Below, piece after piece: positions 1 to 11,800 of a DNA stretch of 64,000 nt. Source of the stretch: Scolanthus callimorphus (Eukaryota > Cnidaria > Anthozoa > Actiniaria > Edwardsiidae); the NCBI GenBank assembly GCA_033964015.1, contig CM066921.1:28129355-28193354 (forward strand). The letters run 5' to 3'. The translations under genes and the position numbers were made by a program. The notes under the pieces are model-generated. The model was not told the DNA's origin. It saw only the letters and a list, made by a program, of their open reading frames with translations, and made no database searches. Position 1 is the stretch's first letter. The number at the start of each line of letters is the position of its first letter.

Positions 1-1131
1 GAGCGCGGGGAAACTAACCAAGACTAATTTTCTTGTTCTTTTGCTGATTCTTGTGTTTGGCAGCCTGTGGATTTAGATTGGTGTCAGCCGCCATTTTGTC
101 AACCTAGCAACATACCTATTTCTATAGGATGAGTTATCCAAAAAACTGTAAAGCGCTTAGGGAGCATTCATTATTTATGCCAGGGGGTGGGCTGGCAAGA
201 ATTAAGGGGGGGGGGGGATGTTAAATTTGGCACGTTAAAGTAGGGTCACCAGAAAATTTGAAAACTTCTGTGAGGGGTCATCTACATTTTTGGAAGCAGT
301 GACATTAATTTATAAGAGGATGCACGCCTGTAAAATTACAACAAACTGTTCATGCGGTGCAGTCAGGAAATTCCTAATTGTCCTAATTAAATACAGGAAA
401 TGGTCTTGGTATCTACATGCCCCAACATTTCATCCTGATCTTAGATCCCTTAGAGCTTTGAGGATAAGCGCTATATAAGCACCTACTTTACTTTTATACC
501 GAATCAGAGAAAGCATCCATTTCCATCGGCCGATTTAGGAATGTGGTTTAAGACGTAATCCATTTGAAAATCGAGTAACGATTGGAAAAATTTATTGGAA
601 CAAAATAATTTACATCATATTGTAGACTTCTGTCTTACTGCTTTTGATATCTGATCTAAAAAAATCATTTCTTACAATACCGAACATCGAAGTTGAATGC
701 TGAAAGTTGTCCAAATCCATACAATGTGTATAGGTTGACAGCACTATGAAATAAACATCAACAGCCAACACCATATCTTCGCAACTTTGAACAATTATTT
801 CTCAGGTTTCCTTGGGAATTTCTTCTCGGTGTTATATCGCCAATTCTTTATTTTATCAATATCTTTCATAAAATGCTAGAAACAAGGAAATTGGTTTTGT
901 AATACTCTCTAAAAATTGTTTCCACTTTATGTCAAGATTACTCGATTTCTCTGCGGATTTCCTCTTAATATTTTCGATTGAATTCGGTAAATTATGATAC
1001 TGTGTTTGTATAGGATTTCTACCCGTAATTTTTCTTTTCTTCTTCATCTCCCTGAACGTTATGTGAGAATAGCTGAGTTTTCGGAAATTAACCAAAGGGT
1101 ATATTCAATACGATTTTCTAGTTTATAGATA
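1..1131. other. Intergenic DNA, no gene recognised
   Basis: I see no convincing coding exon here. The few open frames are short, AT-rich and lack recognisable domains. There is a poly-G run near 207-219. The stretch ends at the 5' edge of a palindromic MITE. Confidence 0.5.
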
Positions 1132-1549
1132 TTACAGCCATTCTCAGTTACACGCGGTCGCCAGGAAAAAGCTTGCAAGCGAAAACTCGTTTTTTGTCAA
1201 AGTTTCCATGGCAACGCACGTGCTTTCGCCGACGTGTCGCGTTCAGACAAGACAGAAAAACGAGTTTTCGCTTGCAAGCTTTTTTCCGCCGGCGACCGCG
1301 TGTAAAGCCCGGTGCACACTAGCGACATAACGACATAAGGACCTTATGTTGCAACGAAAAAGCACGGGAAAATAATTGAAACAATCAATATTTTCCATGG
1401 ATCTACATTAGACTTACTTCACCAAAGCAATCTTATGTTATTTTTTGTCGACTTCAACTTCTTGAAACCACTGAATTTTGTTCGCGTAACATTTTTCTTA
1501 TGTCGTTATGTCGCAAGTGTGCACCAGGCTTAACTGAGAATGGCTGTAA
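1132..1549. mobile_element. Palindromic MITE interrupted by a second MITE
   Basis: The outer ends are perfect 19-bp inverted repeats: TTACAGCCATTCTCAGTTA at 1132-1150 and its complement at 1531-1549. If 1306-1533 (the inner element plus one TAA copy) is removed, the inverted repeat extends into CACGCGGTCGCC on both sides, followed by the paired AAGCTTGCAAGCGAAAACTCG segments at about 1170-1192 and 1256-1280. The original element was therefore a near-complete hairpin of about 190 bp. A TA target duplication with CAG...CTG ends, as in Tc1/mariner MITEs, fits the edges but is not certain. Confidence 0.75.
1306..1530. mobile_element. Harbinger-like MITE (TAA target duplication), nested
   Basis: The terminal inverted repeats start AGCCCGGTGCACACTAGCGA at 1306 and end at 1530 in the complementary CCAGGCT, and continue into ACATAACGACATAAG. 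The element is flanked by TAA at 1303-1305 and 1531-1533, a 3-bp duplication of the TWA type used by PIF/Harbinger transposons. It carries no coding sequence. It sits inside the outer palindrome at 1132-1549 and so is younger than it. Confidence 0.75.
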
Positions 1550-1732
1550 AACTTTATTGGGACATTCAAGAGTAATCATCTGTACCATAGCTAGCGAAGA
1601 GCTGAGAGGAACGAGAGAGGTTGATTAATTTGGTAAAGTAAAGATCTAAAATTTCTCCAGATCGGCATCTTTTTCGGTTTAGGTGTGTGACCAAGTTTTA
1701 ATTTGGTCTTCTAGAAAAAAAGCACCAAAAAT

Positions 1733-1773
1733 GGCCGTGACCATGACTCGAACCTCGGTTATTGCGGCCACAA
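1733..1773 (-). pseudogene. tRNA-His relic, 3' half only
   Basis: On the minus strand this matches the anticodon loop (GTG), T arm and acceptor 3' strand of the intact tRNA-His at 3131-3202, with a few substitutions in the T stem. A T7 run lies just downstream. The match stops at the anticodon-loop boundary beside the TTA duplicated by the neighbouring MITE, and the missing 5' half is not found beyond that MITE, so the gene is truncated. Confidence 0.6.
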
Positions 1774-1776
1774 TTA

Positions 1777-2440
1777 TGCCTGGTGCATACTAGCGACACA
1801 CGCGCGCGCTCTCTTACATGCCTGGTGCATACTAACGATACGCGCGCGCTCTCTTACATGCCTGGTGCATACTAGCGATATACGCGCGCGCTCTCTTACA
1901 TGCCTGGTGCATACTAGCGACACACGCGCGCGCTCTCTTACATGCCTGGTGCATACTAACGATACGCGCGCGCTCTCTTACATGCCTGGTGCATACTAGC
2001 GACACGCGCGCGCGCTCTTTTACATGCCTGGTGCATACTAGCGACACACGCGCGCGCTCTCTTACATGCCTGGTGCATACTAGCGACACACGCGCGCGCT
2101 CTCTTACATGCCTGGTGCATACTAGCGACACGCGCGCGCTCTCTTACATGCCTGGTGCATACTAGCGACACACGCGCGCGCTCTCTTACATGCCTGGTGC
2201 ATACTAGCGACACACGCGCGCACTCTCTTACATGCCTGGAGCATACTAGCGACACGCGCGCGCTCTCTTACATGCCTGGTGCATACTAGCGACACACGCG
2301 CGCGCTCTCTTACATGCCTGGTGCATACTAGCGACACACGCGCGCGCTCTCTTACATGCCTGGTGCATACTAGCGACATACGCGCGCGCTCTCTTACATG
2401 CCTGGTGCATACTAGCGACATACGCGCGCGCTCTCTTACA
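1777..2440. repeat. Minisatellite, about 42-bp unit, about 16 copies
   Basis: Each unit holds TGCCTGGTGCATACTAGCG, then ACACACGCGCGCGC, then TCTCTTACA. The first half of the unit is the terminal inverted repeat of the host MITE. The alternating CG tract could adopt Z-DNA (inference). Open frames of 99 codons on the minus strand arise only because the unit is close to a multiple of 3. Confidence 0.9.
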
Positions 2441-2521
2441 TGGTCTTATGTACAAGTGTGAACATCGCGACATAACGACATTATGCGCTTATGTCGTTAT
2501 GCCGCTAGTTTGTACCAGGCA
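1777..2521. mobile_element. Harbinger-like MITE expanded by an internal minisatellite
   Basis: The left end TGCCTGGTGCATACTAGCG (1777) and right end (CGCTAGTTTGTACCAGGCA, to 2521) are inverted repeats and are flanked by TTA at 1774-1776 and 2522-2524. The right 80 bp keep the ACATAACGACAT segments seen in the related MITE at 1306-1530. Most of the interior has been replaced by a tandem array. Confidence 0.7.
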
Positions 2522-2524
2522 TTA

Positions 2525-3130
2525 CAATTCACATTAAGACAGATTGTTCTAGTGATTCAAGCAGTGTGTGGGCCAAAATCAGGTTACTAGAAAGTATGGA
2601 ACCAGAAACATATATGTTTCTGATGGAGCCTATTGGTTTTATTTTAGCATCTTTTGAAAGGTTTCCATAAGAAGTAACTCGAGTTAGGTCCATCAAGAAA
2701 TATTGAAGGCAACCCATGAAAATGCATTTCGAAGTTTATATACAATATAGGGATGTGGAAGGAATTGCATTTGACATGGAGTTTTCGGCTATTATAGTTT
2801 TCCAGGTGGTGAACTTTGATCTACATCTCTGTAATACAGTACAAGCGGCCGTTAGATTGCAGGATTTTCTTTGATTTGCGGTGCCCTATCTCAAACCATT
2901 CAAAAATTTTTGCGACTTTATCAAAACTACCCGACATACGTATAGATCCTCCCGTTTTGTATTTCCTCTTTCCAGGTAGCAAAGTAGAACTCCCCATTCC
3001 GCGACGATTCTCTTAGATAACCTTTTTATAAAGATACCAGAAACAGCCGTTCTTTTAGGGTTGTCGGCCGACGACCCCCGTGTACTTCCATATGAAAAAA
3101 ATAAATAAAATAAAAACGTTAAAAAAGGTA
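2525..3130. other. Intergenic DNA, no gene recognised
   Basis: There are only short open frames without domains. The minus-strand T run at 3121-3126 serves as the pol III terminator of the tRNA below. Confidence 0.4.
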
Positions 3131-3202
3131 TGCCGTGACCAGGATTCGAACCTGGGTTATTGCGGCCACAACGCAATGTACTAACCACTATACGATCACG
3201 GC
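3131..3202 (-). tRNA. tRNA-His (anticodon GTG)
   Basis: This is a complete cloverleaf on the minus strand. The acceptor stem is GCCGTGA paired with TCACGGC, with discriminator A at 3131. The D arm is TCGTATAGTGGTTAGTAC (A box), the anticodon arm TTGCGTTGTGGCCGCAA has GTG in the loop, and the T arm CCAGGTTCGAATCCTGG holds the B box. A TTTTTT terminator follows at 3126-3121. Position -1 is not an encoded G, as expected in eukaryotes, where Thg1 adds it. Confidence 0.95.
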
Positions 3203-3571
3203 AACTAGCCAACCTGAGGTTAGGTGAAGGATCCGGCTAAATAAAAGATCATAGTTGCCGTGCGCAAAGTCCGATGTTCCACGTTTTGTTTTTATAATTA
3301 GCTTTTTTGCACGCGGGACCGTGTGCTTCTAAAGGTCTTTGTTCGTATCTGTTGTTCCATTGTTTTCATGCCTCTGGTGCTCTGTAACAACAAGAGATAG
3401 GTCTTATCACTGTTTCCGCCGCCATTGTGTTCAGTAGGCAAGCCGTGCAAAATCCCACATAAGCTACTGCAAACACGAAGTGAAATCGTTGCGAAAATAT
3501 TGCACATATCAACAATAAGTACTAAGCGTAAGTAATTCTACTTGGCCAAACAATCACTCTTCCAACTTCCA
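3203..3571. other. Intergenic DNA, no gene recognised
   Basis: Only short, domain-free open frames are present. Confidence 0.35.
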
Positions 3572-3577
3572 TGTAGA

Positions 3578-4407
3578 CCCGGCGTAATCAATCGAACAAA
3601 TCCGAACAAAAAATCAATCGAACGCAATCGAACACCAATCGTTCGATTTGTTCGGCAATCGAACAAAATCGAACGCGAGCTTTGCTGTGAGTTCGATTTT
3701 CGAACAAAATCGAACACCAACCAATCGAACATTGGATTGTTCGATTTTGTTCGGTAATTATGAATAATGTGTGACAGGATTTCCCGGAGAAAGACGGGGA
3801 CTCCCAAACCTTTTGGGAGGGGATGTTTTTGGTTCATGTAATTTTTAGGGCCCTCTGGTACCTTTTTGGGGAAAAAAAAGAAACATGTTTTACCACATTG
3901 TAACCTGCGAGCATGAGTGCTTTCCTCAGTCAGTCTTTCAAAATTTTACGAAGTTAGTCACGTGTCATACATTCGCGTAGTTGTTTTGGCCGGGGGCAAA
4001 ATAACAAATGAAAACAACGCACGATAGCAAAACCGCGAGCGCTAGCAACAAAACGAAAGAGCGAGTTACCGAGGAAAAGCCTCTGCGAGTTAGGGTAGCA
4101 TATTTTGGAGTGAAACATTTGGTGTATTGTCTCAGCACATAATCTTTTACAGACGGTCTGTTAAAAATTCTGCACTATATTCGGACTTGTTGGTACCTTT
4201 TTGGAGTCAAAATCAGATTTTGGTATACCTTTAGGAAGAAAAATCTAAGTATGTTTAAAGTTCGATTTCCGAACGTTCGTTTTTGTTCGATTGTGAAGAT
4301 TTTGCTGTGAGTTCGATTGTGTTCGATTGCCGAACAAGTCGAAAATCAATCGAACGATTGGTATTCGATTGAGTTCGATTACCGAACGTTCGATTGATTA
4401 CGCCGGG
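3578..4407. mobile_element. TIR element rich in CGAAC motifs, 6-bp target duplication
   Basis: The ends are inverted: CCCGGCGTAATCAATCGAAC at 3578 and its complement up to 4407. They are flanked by tgtaga at 3572-3577 and 4408-4413. Both subterminal regions (about 180 and 150 bp) are dense in CGAAC/GTTCG repeats in both orientations. No transposase is visible in the 830 bp. The superfamily is unresolved; a 6-bp duplication does not fit Tc1/mariner, Harbinger or hAT. Confidence 0.7.
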
Positions 4408-5004
4408 TGTAGAGTCACCAACTTCCATGTAGAGTCTCCACTGGCTTGTTGCCCATGACAGGCCTGTAGCCAGGGGGGTTCCGGGGGTGCGCAAGGACCC
4501 CCCACGCGACAAAAGGGTCCACATTTGTACGCAGTAAATAAAGCACTTATATTATATTTGTGCTTTTTCTAGCGAATTTTGACTAGCGGGTTTCTCAATA
4601 ATAAAAAAATGAATTCATACCACGTTGGTCCGCTTTTTCTAGATTAGCAACCCCGATTAAAACGATAAGTCATTAAAATATCTTACAAAATCTTCATCAT
4701 GCTGACACAACAACAAAAAATGTTCTAGACAAATATCATTATCGCTTGCCGAGAAAAGCTTTTGAAAACTTAACACTCAGTACCTTTCGGTTTGTAGGAA
4801 GTTGGCACTCAAACCGTATCTAAACAGCTGGCTGCTAGGCGGCAGGAAGCTTGGGTTCTGTCCTTTTCCCTGTCTTTTTCTTTAAAAAATGATTTTTGTA
4901 ATGCGAACTGGAAGATTTCATCTCAAAATCGCCCTCTCTATAATATCTGGATTTTCCATCAGCTGTTGCAGAGCACTCCAGCAGCTGTCATATGGACCAA
5001 GTCC
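4408..5004. other. Intergenic DNA with a dispersed repeat copy
   Basis: No gene is seen. About 4558-4642 recurs at 33888-33970 (shared blocks AGCGAATTTTGAC and CCACGTTGGTCCGCTTTT), so it belongs to an interspersed repeat family. Confidence 0.5.
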
Positions 5005-5013
5005 GTATAGACA
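5005..5013. repeat. Left 9-bp target site duplication
   Basis: gtatagaca stands directly left of the inverted terminus and is repeated exactly at 28984-28992 on the far side of the 24-kb element. Confidence 0.85.
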
Positions 5014-5834
5014 ACCAGTGTGAAGTTGGTTACCTAGTTACCTAGTTACCCAGTTACCTAGTTCACTCTTTCCAGTTACCTGAAACCTTCAGTTACCTAG
5101 AATCTAAATACGCATAACTCGCACAAATTGTATCCAATTTGCACCAAATTTTCAACTTAAGCCTTTTTGTTGGGAAACATCATATACATGTCATAAAAAC
5201 GTCAAAATAGCAGAAGTCACGTGACCGTGGGAAAATAGCGAATAACTTGAAAACCAATAAGCCGAATTTTATGAAACACAAAACACATATCCTCTATGAC
5301 TTTGACAACCGAGCACAATAACAATAATCATGATGACGTCATCAGTCACCTGACCGTGGGAAAATAGCGAATATCTTGAAAACCAATGAGCCGAATTTTA
5401 TGAAACACAAAACACATATCCTCTATGACTATAAGAACCGAATACACAATTATAAAAATTATGATGACGTCATCAGTCACCTGACCGTGGGAAAATAGCG
5501 AATATCTTGAAAACCAATGAGCCGAATTTTATGAAACACAAAACACATATCCTCTATGACTATAAGAACCGAATACACAATTATAAAATTATGATGACGT
5601 CATCAGTCACGTGACCGTGGAAAACTAGGGAATATCTTGAAAAAGCCGAATTTTATGAAACACAAATCACATAATTATTCTCTGTGACTATAGCAACCGA
5701 ACACAATAACAAGAACTGCGAATATCTTGAAAGCACATTTTTGGCCATAAGTAATAAAAATAATACCTTTCGCAGTGCTATTATTTGCGAATAAAAGAAA
5801 TAGATGCAAAATTAAACATTCAATTAAAATAAAA
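5014..5834. repeat. Left outer terminal inverted repeat with subrepeats
   Basis: This contains about four 8-bp TTACCTAG-type repeats (5033-5064), then a block shared in inverse with 28417-28983. After that come about four copies of a ~127-bp repeat (about 5210-5720) marked by GACCGTGGGAAAATAGCGAA, ATGACGTCATCAGTCAC and TTATGAAACACAAA. The right end has about two copies, which explains its shorter length (about 566 against 821 bp). Confidence 0.8.
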
Positions 5835-8800
5835 GATATCAGGCTTTGTAGATGGGGGAGAGTGGGTCGTTATAGCGGATATCGGGCTTTGTAGATGGAG
5901 TGGTGCGGGTCGTTATAGGGGATATCGGGCTTTGTAGATGGAGTTGGGCGGGTTGTTATAGGGGATATCGGGCTTTGTAGATGGGGTAGCGCGTGACATT
6001 ATAGGGGATATCGGGCTTTGTAGATGGAGTTGCGCGGGTCGTTATAGGGGATATCGGGCTTTGTAGATGGAGTTGGGCGGGTCGTTATAGGGGATATCGG
6101 GCTTTGTAGATGGAGTTGGGCGGGTCGTTATAGGGGATATCGGGCTTTGTAGATCGAGTTGGGCGGGTTGCTATAGGGGATATATCGGGCTTTGTAGATG
6201 GAGTTGCGCGCGTCGTTATAGGGGATATCGGGCTTTGTAGATGGAGTTCGGCGGGTTGTTATAGGGGATATCGGGCTTTGTAGATGGAGTTCGGCGGGTT
6301 GTTATAGGGGATCTCGGGCTTTGTAGATGGGGTAGCGCGGGTCGTTATAGGGGATATCGGGCTTTGTAGATGGAGTAGAGCGGGTCGTTATAGGGTATAT
6401 CGGGCTTTGTAGATGGAGTTGCGCGCGTCGTTATAGGGTATATCGGGCTTTGTAGATGGAGTTGCGCGCGTCGTTATAGGGATCTCGGGCTTTGTAGATG
6501 GGGTAGCGCGGGTCGTTATAGGGGATATCGGGCTTTGTAGATGGAGTTGGGAGGGTTGTTATAGGGGATATCGGGCTTTGTAGATGGGGTAGCGCGGGTC
6601 GTTATAGGGGATATCGGGCTTTGTAGATGGAGTTCGGCGGGTCGTTATAGGGGATATCGGGCTTTGTAGATGGAGTTGCGCGGGTCGTTATAGGGGATAT
6701 CGGGCCTTGTAGATGGAGTAGAGCGGGTCGTTATAGGGGATATCGGGCTTTGTAGATGGAGTAGAGCTGGTCGTTATAGGGGATATCGGGCTTTGTAGAT
6801 GGAGTTGGGCGGGTCGTTATAGGGGATATCGGGCTTTGTAGATGGAGTAGAGCTGGTCGTTATAGGGGATATCGGGCTTTGTAGATGGAGTAGAGCTGGT
6901 CGTTATAGGGGATATCGGGCTTTGTAGATGGAGTTGCGCGCGTCGTTATAGGGGATATCGGGCTTTGTAGATGGAGTTGGGAGGGTTGTTATAGGGGATC
7001 TCGGGCTTTGTAGATGGGGTAGCGCGGGTCGTTATACGGGATATCGGGCTTTGTAGATGGAGTTCGGCGGGTCGTTATAGGGGATATCGGGCTTTGTAGA
7101 TGGAGTTGCGCGGGTCGTTATAGGGGATATCGGGCTTTGTAGATGGAGTTTGGAGGGTTTTTATAGGGGATATCGGGCTTTGTAGATGGGGTAGCGCGGG
7201 TCGTTATAGGGGATATCGGGCTTTGTAGATGGAGTTGGGAGGGTTGTTATAGGGGATATCGGGCTTTGTAGATGGGGTAGCGCGGGTCGTTATAGGGGAT
7301 ATCGGGCTTTGTAGATGGAGTTGCGCGCGTCGTTATAGGGGATATCGGGCTTTGTAGATGGAGTTGGGAGGGTTGTTATAGGGGATCTCGGGCTTTGTAG
7401 ATGGGGTAGCGCGGGTCGTTATAGGGGATATCGGGCTTTGTAGATGGAGTAGAGCGGGTCGTTATAGGGTATATCGGGCTTTGTAGATGGAGTTGCGCGC
7501 GTCGTTATACGGGATATCGGGCTTTGTAGATGGAGTTGGGAGGGTTGTTATAGGGGATATCAGGCTTTGTAGATGGAGTTCGGCGGGTCGTTATAGGGGA
7601 TATCGGGCTTTGTAGATGGAGTTGCGCGGGTCGTTATAGGGGATATCGGGCTTTGTAGATGGAGTTGGGAGGGTTGTTATAGGGGATATCGGGCTTTGTA
7701 GATGGGGTAGCGCGGGTCGTTATAGGGGATATCGGGCTTTGTAGATGGAGTAGAGCTGGTCGTTATAGGGGATATCGGGCTTTGTAGATGGAGTAGAGCT
7801 GGTCGTTATAGGGGATATCGGGCTTTGTAGATGGAGTTTGGAGGGTTTTTATAGGGGATATCGGGCTTTGTAGATGGGGTAGCGCGGGTCGTTATAGGGG
7901 ATATCGGGCTTTGTAGATGGAGTTGGGAGGGTTGTTATAGGGGATATCGGGCTTTGTAGATGGGGTAGCGCGGGTCGTTATAGGGGATATCGGGCTTTGT
8001 AGATGGAGTAGAGCGGGTCGTTATAGGGTATATCGGGCTTTGTAGATGGAGTTGCGCGCGTCGTTATAGGGGATATCGGGCTTTGTAGATGGAGTTGGGA
8101 GGGTTGTTATAGGGGATCTCGGGCTTTGTAGATAGGGTTGGGCGGGTCGTTATAGGGGATATCGGGCTTTGTAGATGGAGTAGAGCGCGTCGTTATAGGG
8201 TATATCGGGCTTTGTAGATGGAGTTGCGCGCGTCGTTATAGGGGATCTCGGGCTTTGTAGATGGAGTAGAGCGGGTTGTTATAGCGGATATCGGGCTTTG
8301 TAGATGGGGTAGCGCGGGTCGTTATAGGGGATATCGGGCTTTGTAGATGGAGTAGAGCGGGTCATTATAGGGTATATCGGGCTTTGTAGATGGAGTTGCG
8401 CGCGTCGTTATAGGGTATATCGGGCTTTGTAGATGGAGTTGCGCGCGTCGTTATAGGGGATCTCGGGCTTTGTAGTTGGGGTAGCGCGGGTCGTTATAGG
8501 GGATATCGGGCTTTGTAGATGGAGTAGAGCGGGTCGTTATAGGGTATATCGGGCTTTGTAGATGGAGCTGCGCGCGTCGTTATAGGGGATCTCTTGCTTT
8601 GTAGATGGGGTAGCGCGGGTCGTTATAGGGGATATCGGGCTTTGTAGATGGAGTAGAGCTGGTCGTTATAGGGTATATCGGGCTTTGTAGATGGAGTTGC
8701 GCGCGTCGTTATAGGGGATCTCGGGCTTTGTAGATGGGGTAGCGCGGGTCGTTATAGGTTATATCGGGCTTTGTAGATGGAGTAGAGCGGGTCGTTATAG

Positions 8801-11800
8801 GGTATATCGGGCTTTGTAGATGGAGTTGCGCGCGTCGTTATAGGGGATATCGGACTTTGTAGATGGAGTTGGGAGGGTTGTTATAGGGGATCTCGGGCTT
8901 TGTAGATGGGGTAGCGCGGGTCGTTATAGGGGATATCGGGCTTTGTAGATGGAGTAGAGCGGGTCGTTATAGGTATATCGGGCTTTGTAGATGGAGTTGC
9001 GCGCGTCGTTATACGGGATATCGGGCTTTGTAGATGGAGTTGGGAGGGTTGTTATAGGGGATATCAGGCTTTGTAGATGGAGTTCGGCGGGTCGTTATAG
9101 GGGATATCGGGCTTTGTAGATGGAGTTGCGCGGGTCGTTATAGGGGATATCGGGCTTTGTAGATGGAGTTGGGAGGGTTGTTATAGGGGATATCGGGCTT
9201 TGTAGATGGGGTAGCGCGGGTCGTTATAGGGGATATCGGGCTTTGTAGATGGAGTTGGGAGGGTTGTTATAGGGGATATCGGGCTTTGTAGATGGGGTAG
9301 CGCGGGTCGTTATAGGGGATATCGGGCTTTGTAGATGGAGTTCGGCGGGTCGTTATAGGGGATATCGGGCTTTGTAGATGGAGTTGCGCGGGTCGTTATA
9401 GGGGATATCGGGCTTTGTAGATGGAGTAGAGCGGGTCGTTATAGGGGATATCGGGCTTTGTAGATGGAGTAGAGCTGGTCGTTATAGGGGATATCGGGCT
9501 TTGTAGATGGAGTTGCGCGGGTCGTTATAGGGGATATCGGGCTTTGTAGATGGAGTAGAGCGGGTCGTTATAGGGGATATCGGGCTTTGTAGATGGAGTA
9601 GAGCTGGTCGTTATAGGGGATATCGGGCTTTGTAGATGGAGTTGCGCGGGTCGTTATAGGGGATATCTGGCTTTGTAGATGGAGTAGAGCTGGTCGTTAT
9701 AGGGGATATCGGGCTTTGTAGATAGGGTTGGGCGGGTCGTTATAGGGGATATCGGGCTTTGTAGATGGAGTTGCGCGCGTCGTTATAGGGGATATCGGGC
9801 TTTGTAGATGGAGTTGGGAGGGTTGTTATAGGGGATCTCGGGCTTTGTAGATGGGGTAGCGCGGGTCGTTATACGGGATATCGGGCTTTGTAGATGGAGT
9901 TCGGCTGGTCGTTATAGGGGATATCGGGCTTTGTAGATGGAGTTGCGCGGGTCGTTATAGGGGATATCGGGCTTTGTAGATGGAGTTTGGAGGGTTTTTA
10001 TAGGGGATATCGGGCTTTGTAGATGGGGTAGCGCGGGTCGTTATAGGGGATATCGGGCTTTGTAGATGGAGTTGGGAGGGTTGTTATAGGGGATATCGGG
10101 CTTTGTAGATGGGGTAGCGCGGGTCGTTATAGGGGATATCAGGCTTTGTAGATGGAGTAGAGCGGGTCGTTATAGGGTATATCGGGCTTTGTAGATGGAG
10201 TTGCGCGCGTCGTTATAGGGGATATCGGGCTTTGTAGATGGAGTTGGGAGGGTTGTTATAGGGGATCTCGGGCTTTGTAGATAGGGTTGGGCGGGTCGTT
10301 ATAGGGGATATCGGGCTTTGTAGATGGAGTAGAGCGCGTCGTTATAGGGTATATCGGGCTTTGTAGATGGAGTTGCGCGCGTCGTTATAGGGGATCTCGG
10401 GCTTTGTAGATGGAGTAGAGCGGGTTGTTATAGCGGATATCGGGCTTTGTAGATGGGGTAGCGCGGGTCGTTATAGGGGATATCGGGCTTTGTAGATGGA
10501 GTAGAGCGGGTCATTATAGGGTATATCGGGCTTTGTAGATGGAGTTGCGCGCGTCGTTATAGGGTATATCGGGCTTTGTAGATGGAGTTGCGCGCGTCGT
10601 TATAGGGGATCTCGGGCTTTGTAGTTGGGGTAGAGCGGGTCGTTATAGGGGATATCGGGCTTTGTAGATGGAGTAGAGCGGGTCGTTATAGGGTATATCG
10701 GGCTTTGTAGATGGAGCTGCGCGCGTCGTTATAGGGGATCTCGGGCTTTGTAGATGGGGTAGCGCGGGTCGTTATAGGGGATATCGGGCTGTGTAGATGG
10801 AGTAGAGCTGGTCGTTATAGGGTATATCGGGCTTTGTAGATGGAGTTGCGCGCGTCGTTAAAGGGGATCTCGGGCTTTGTAGATGGGGTAGAGCGGGTCG
10901 TTATAGGGGATATCGGGCTTTGTAGATGGAGTAGAGCGGGTCGTTATAGGGTATATCGGGCTTTGTAGATGGAGTTGCGCGCGTCGTTATAGGGGATATC
11001 GGGCTTTGTAGATGGAGTTGGGAGGGTTGTTATAGGGGATCTCGGGCTTTGTAGATGGGGTAGCGCGGGTCGTTATAGGGGATATCGGGCTTTGTAGATG
11101 GAGTAGAGCGGGTCGTTATAGGGTTTATCGGGCTTTGTAGATGGAGTTGCGCGCGTCGTTATACGGGATATCGGGCTTTGTAGATGGAGTTGGGAGGGTT
11201 GTTATAGGGGATATCAGGCTTTGTAGATGGAGTTCGGCGGGTCGTTATAGGGGATATCGGGCTTTGTAGATGGAGTTGCGCGGCTCGTTATAGGGGATAT
11301 CGGGCTTTGTAGATGGAGTTGGGAGGGTTGTTATAGGGGATATCGGGCTTTGTAGATGGGGTAGCGCGGGTCGTTATAGGGGATATCGGGCTTTGTAGAT
11401 GGAGTTGGGAGGGTTGTTATAGGGGATATCGGGCTTTGTAGATGGGGTAGCGCGGGTCGTTATAGGGGATATCGGGCTTTGTAGATGGAGTTCGGCGGGT
11501 CGTTATAGGGGATATCGGGCTTTGTAGATGGAGTTGCGCGGGTCGTTATAGGGGATATCGGGCTTTGTAGATGGAGTAGAGCGGGTCGTTATAGGGGATA
11601 TCGGGCTTTGTAGATGGAGTAGAGCTGGTCGTTATAGGGGATATCGGGCTTTGTAGATGGAGTTGCGCGGGTCGTTATAGGGGATATCGGGCTTTGTAGA
11701 TGGAGTAGAGCTGGTCGTTATAGGGGATATCGGGCTTTGTAGATAGGGTTGGGCGGGTCGTTATAGGGGATATCGGGCTTTGTAGATTGAGTAGAGCGCG

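Noticed and set aside
1832..2473. Four overlapping open frames of 75-99 codons, minus strand
   Set aside because: They are the reading of the 42-bp minisatellite in different frames, with CKRARA/HVRERAR repeats only.
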